A program made the position numbers and the translations under genes. Below are positions 62,564 to 64,000 of a stretch of 64,000 nt of DNA, piece by piece. The DNA lies in assembly GCF_900188315.1 (NCBI RefSeq), contig NZ_LT897781.1, forward strand, positions 1,116,001-1,180,000. Reading direction: 5' to 3'. Below the pieces are notes generated by a model. The model saw only the letters and a list, made by a program, of their open reading frames with translations. It was not told the origin of the DNA and ran no database searches. The DNA is from Marinobacter sp. es.042 (lineage in GTDB: Bacteria > Pseudomonadota > Gammaproteobacteria > Pseudomonadales > Oleiphilaceae). How positions within the stretch are numbered: the stretch's first letter is position 1; every line of letters begins with the position of its first letter.

Positions 62564-62794
62564 TGTTTTACCCTTTTGATGGTTGTCTAGTCATGATCAC
62601 GACGGCTTGATGTCCCTGGCTGCACGAGCCTGATCGGGTGCCCGGGTAGAGCCGACCTCGCAATCCGACTTTATGGTGAGTGGTCGGCCCTGTCAAGATC
62701 GATCGAACGCTTGTTTTAATTTTTTTGCTCTCCTTATCACCATAAATTCGGTAAGTTACACTCTTGTTCCCGCACACTGAGTTGGAGAAGCACT

Positions 62795-63856
62795 TTGGAG
62801 TTCCTGACAGAATACGGTTTGTTTTTGGCCAAGATTGTTACTTTCGTGGTGGCGGCCCTGGTAGTGATCTCTGTCATCATGTCCGCGGCCCAGAAGGATC
62901 GGGGTGATCATGAGGGCGAGGGAGAACTCAAGATCCGGAAACTCAACGAGAAATACGAAAAGCTGCGTGAAACGATTCAGTCCCGGCTGATGTCTGATCA
63001 CCAACGAAAGGTGTTCGAGAAGGCCCGGAAAAAGGCTCAGAAGGCGGAGAAGAAAGCGGCCAAGGCCGCGAAGAATACCGATGAGCAGGATGACAGTCGT
63101 GGTCGCGTCTATGTTCTGGATTTCGACGGCGATATCAAAGCCAGCGACACAGATCCGCTTCGCAGGGCAATTACAGCGGTGCTGAGTATTGCCGATCCGG
63201 AAAAAGACGAAGTGGTTATCCGCCTCGAGAGCGGTGGTGGGCTGGTTCATTCCTATGGCCTTGCGGCCGCCCAGCTGGACCGGATTCGCAGCAAGGGTCT
63301 GCGCCTCACCGCCTGCGTTGACAAGGTGGCGGCTAGTGGAGGCTACATGATGGCCTGCGTCGCAGACAGGATCGTTGCTTCGCCTTTTGCCATCCTGGGC
63401 TCGATCGGTGTGGTTGCCCAGCTTCCGAATTTCCATCGTTTCCTCAAGAAGAACGACGTGGACTTCGAAGTGCTCACCGCTGGAGAGCACAAGCGCACCA
63501 TGACTATCTTTGGTGAAAACACCGATAAAGGACGACAGAAATTTCTGGAAGATCTTGAAGACACTCACGGTCTTTTCAAGGAGTATGTCAGCGAACGCCG
63601 GCCGGACCTGGACATTGCAGCCGTTGCCAATGGAGATATCTGGTTCGGCAAGCGAGCGCTCGAAGTGAAACTGATCGATGAGATCCAGACCTCCGACGAA
63701 TATCTCATTGAAGCCTGCGACCGGGCAGACGTAGTCTCAGTGGCATACCAGCGCAAACGGACCCTTCCGGAAAAACTCGGATTGGCCACTAGTTCGGCGC
63801 TTGAACACACTGTCTGGAAAGTCCTGGGCGCCTTCCGCAACCAGAAGTTCCAGTAG
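62795..63856 (+). CDS. sohB: SohB, S49-family inner-membrane peptidase
   Basis: A 353-residue protease. An N-terminal membrane helix (about 8-30) is followed by a Lys/Ala-rich coiled coil (about 66-94) and the S49 domain. The Ser-Lys dyad is visible: Ser181 in VAASGGYMMA and Lys233 in AGEHKRTMT. E. coli SohB suppresses htrA mutants when overproduced, suggesting periplasmic quality control. The TTG start follows GGAG at a good distance; no ATG is near. Confidence 0.93.
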   Translation: MEFLTEYGLFLAKIVTFVVAALVVISVIMSAAQKDRGDHEGEGELKIRKLNEKYEKLRETIQSRLMSDHQRKVFEKARKKAQKAEKKAAKAAKNTDEQDDSRGRVYVLDFDGDIKASDTDPLRRAITAVLSIADPEKDEVVIRLESGGGLVHSYGLAAAQLDRIRSKGLRLTACVDKVAASGGYMMACVADRIVASPFAILGSIGVVAQLPNFHRFLKKNDVDFEVLTAGEHKRTMTIFGENTDKGRQKFLEDLEDTHGLFKEYVSERRPDLDIAAVANGDIWFGKRALEVKLIDEIQTSDEYLIEACDRADVVSVAYQRKRTLPEKLGLATSSALEHTVWKVLGAFRNQKFQ

Positions 63857-63879
63857 ACCACTGAACGCGGAGACGAATG

Positions 63880-64000
63880 ATGACAACCAATTCCGAATTC
63901 AAGGCCTGGCGCGTTGAAGAGCAGGACGGCGAGTATGTCGGTGCCGAGAAATCACTGAGTACTGCCGACCTTCCTGATGGTGACGTCCTGATACGGGTAA
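63880..64000 (+). CDS. YhdH/AcuI-type oxidoreductase, N-terminus only
   Basis: The first 40 codons before the window ends. FKAWRVEEQDGEYVGAEKSLSTADLPDGDVLIRV is the start of the quinone oxidoreductase-like MDR family, close to YhdH/AcuI acrylyl-CoA reductases. GGAG lies 7 nt before the ATG at 63880; an ATG 3 nt upstream is possible. sohB next to such a gene is also known from Pseudomonas. Confidence 0.78.
   Translation, partial: MTTNSEFKAWRVEEQDGEYVGAEKSLSTADLPDGDVLIRV

Overview
The window is a stretch of chromosomal core DNA from a gammaproteobacterium, most likely Marinobacter or a close relative. This is inferred from protein sequences and gene order: many blocks follow the order I remember from Pseudomonas aeruginosa (cysB-cysH-thrH-pabB; prmB-aroC-MFS; LysR/leuCDB-asd-fimV-truA-trpF; accD-folC-dedD-cvpA-purF-metZ; ftsK-lolA-rarA-serS-SUMT; mltD-yejABEF-fabI and gloB-rnhA-dnaQ-fimL). 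The blocks are joined differently here, and trpBA has been inserted between trpF and accD. I see no rRNA, tRNA, CRISPR array, insertion sequence or prophage. Coding density is high, with many 1-20 nt overlaps between genes.

Layout. 1-4.8 kb: the start of a MalT/LuxR-type ATPase regulator running off the left edge, then sulfur assimilation (cysB, cysH), the phosphatase thrH and folate/PABA synthesis (pabB). 5.0-7.3 kb: three exported proteins of unknown or barely known function around a FilA-like/DUF6160 gene, closed by two back-to-back terminators and preceded by a CRP/Vfr-like site; this is the least explained part of the window. 7.5-15.2 kb: a tight rightward run of DUF58, TgpA-like transglutaminase, holB, pilZ, alpha/beta hydrolase, DUF4892 and patatin genes. 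15.3-18.5 kb: prmB, aroC and an MFS transporter, convergent with a LysR gene. 19.4-24.2 kb: a 336-bp divergent intergenic region with a long perfect inverted repeat, then leuC-leuD-leuB and asd. 24.5-27.8 kb: fimV. 27.9-44.8 kb: a long rightward series truA-trpF-trpB-trpA-accD-folC-dedD-cvpA-purF-metZ-ftsK-lolA-rarA-serS-SUMT. 44.8-48.3 kb: DAHP synthase (leftward) and, divergently, a DUF1631-PilZ pair. 48.4-57.5 kb: leftward mltD-yejA-yejB-yejE-yejF-fabI and gloB. 57.6-64.0 kb: a methyltransferase, rnhA, dnaQ, fimL, a membrane protein, an SCP2-domain protein, sohB and the first codons of a YhdH/AcuI-type oxidoreductase.

The genes serve amino-acid synthesis (Leu, Trp, Met, Thr/Ser, the aspartate family and the chorismate pathway), purines, folate, fatty acids, replication and repair, chromosome segregation, lipoprotein sorting and wall remodelling. 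A second theme is type IV pilus and c-di-GMP/cAMP control: FimV, FimL, PilZ, a PilZ-domain protein with an intact ligand motif, and the CRP/Vfr-like site next to the FilA-like gene. No complete new system is evident; the best candidate for unexplored biology is the 5.0-7.3 kb exported-protein locus.
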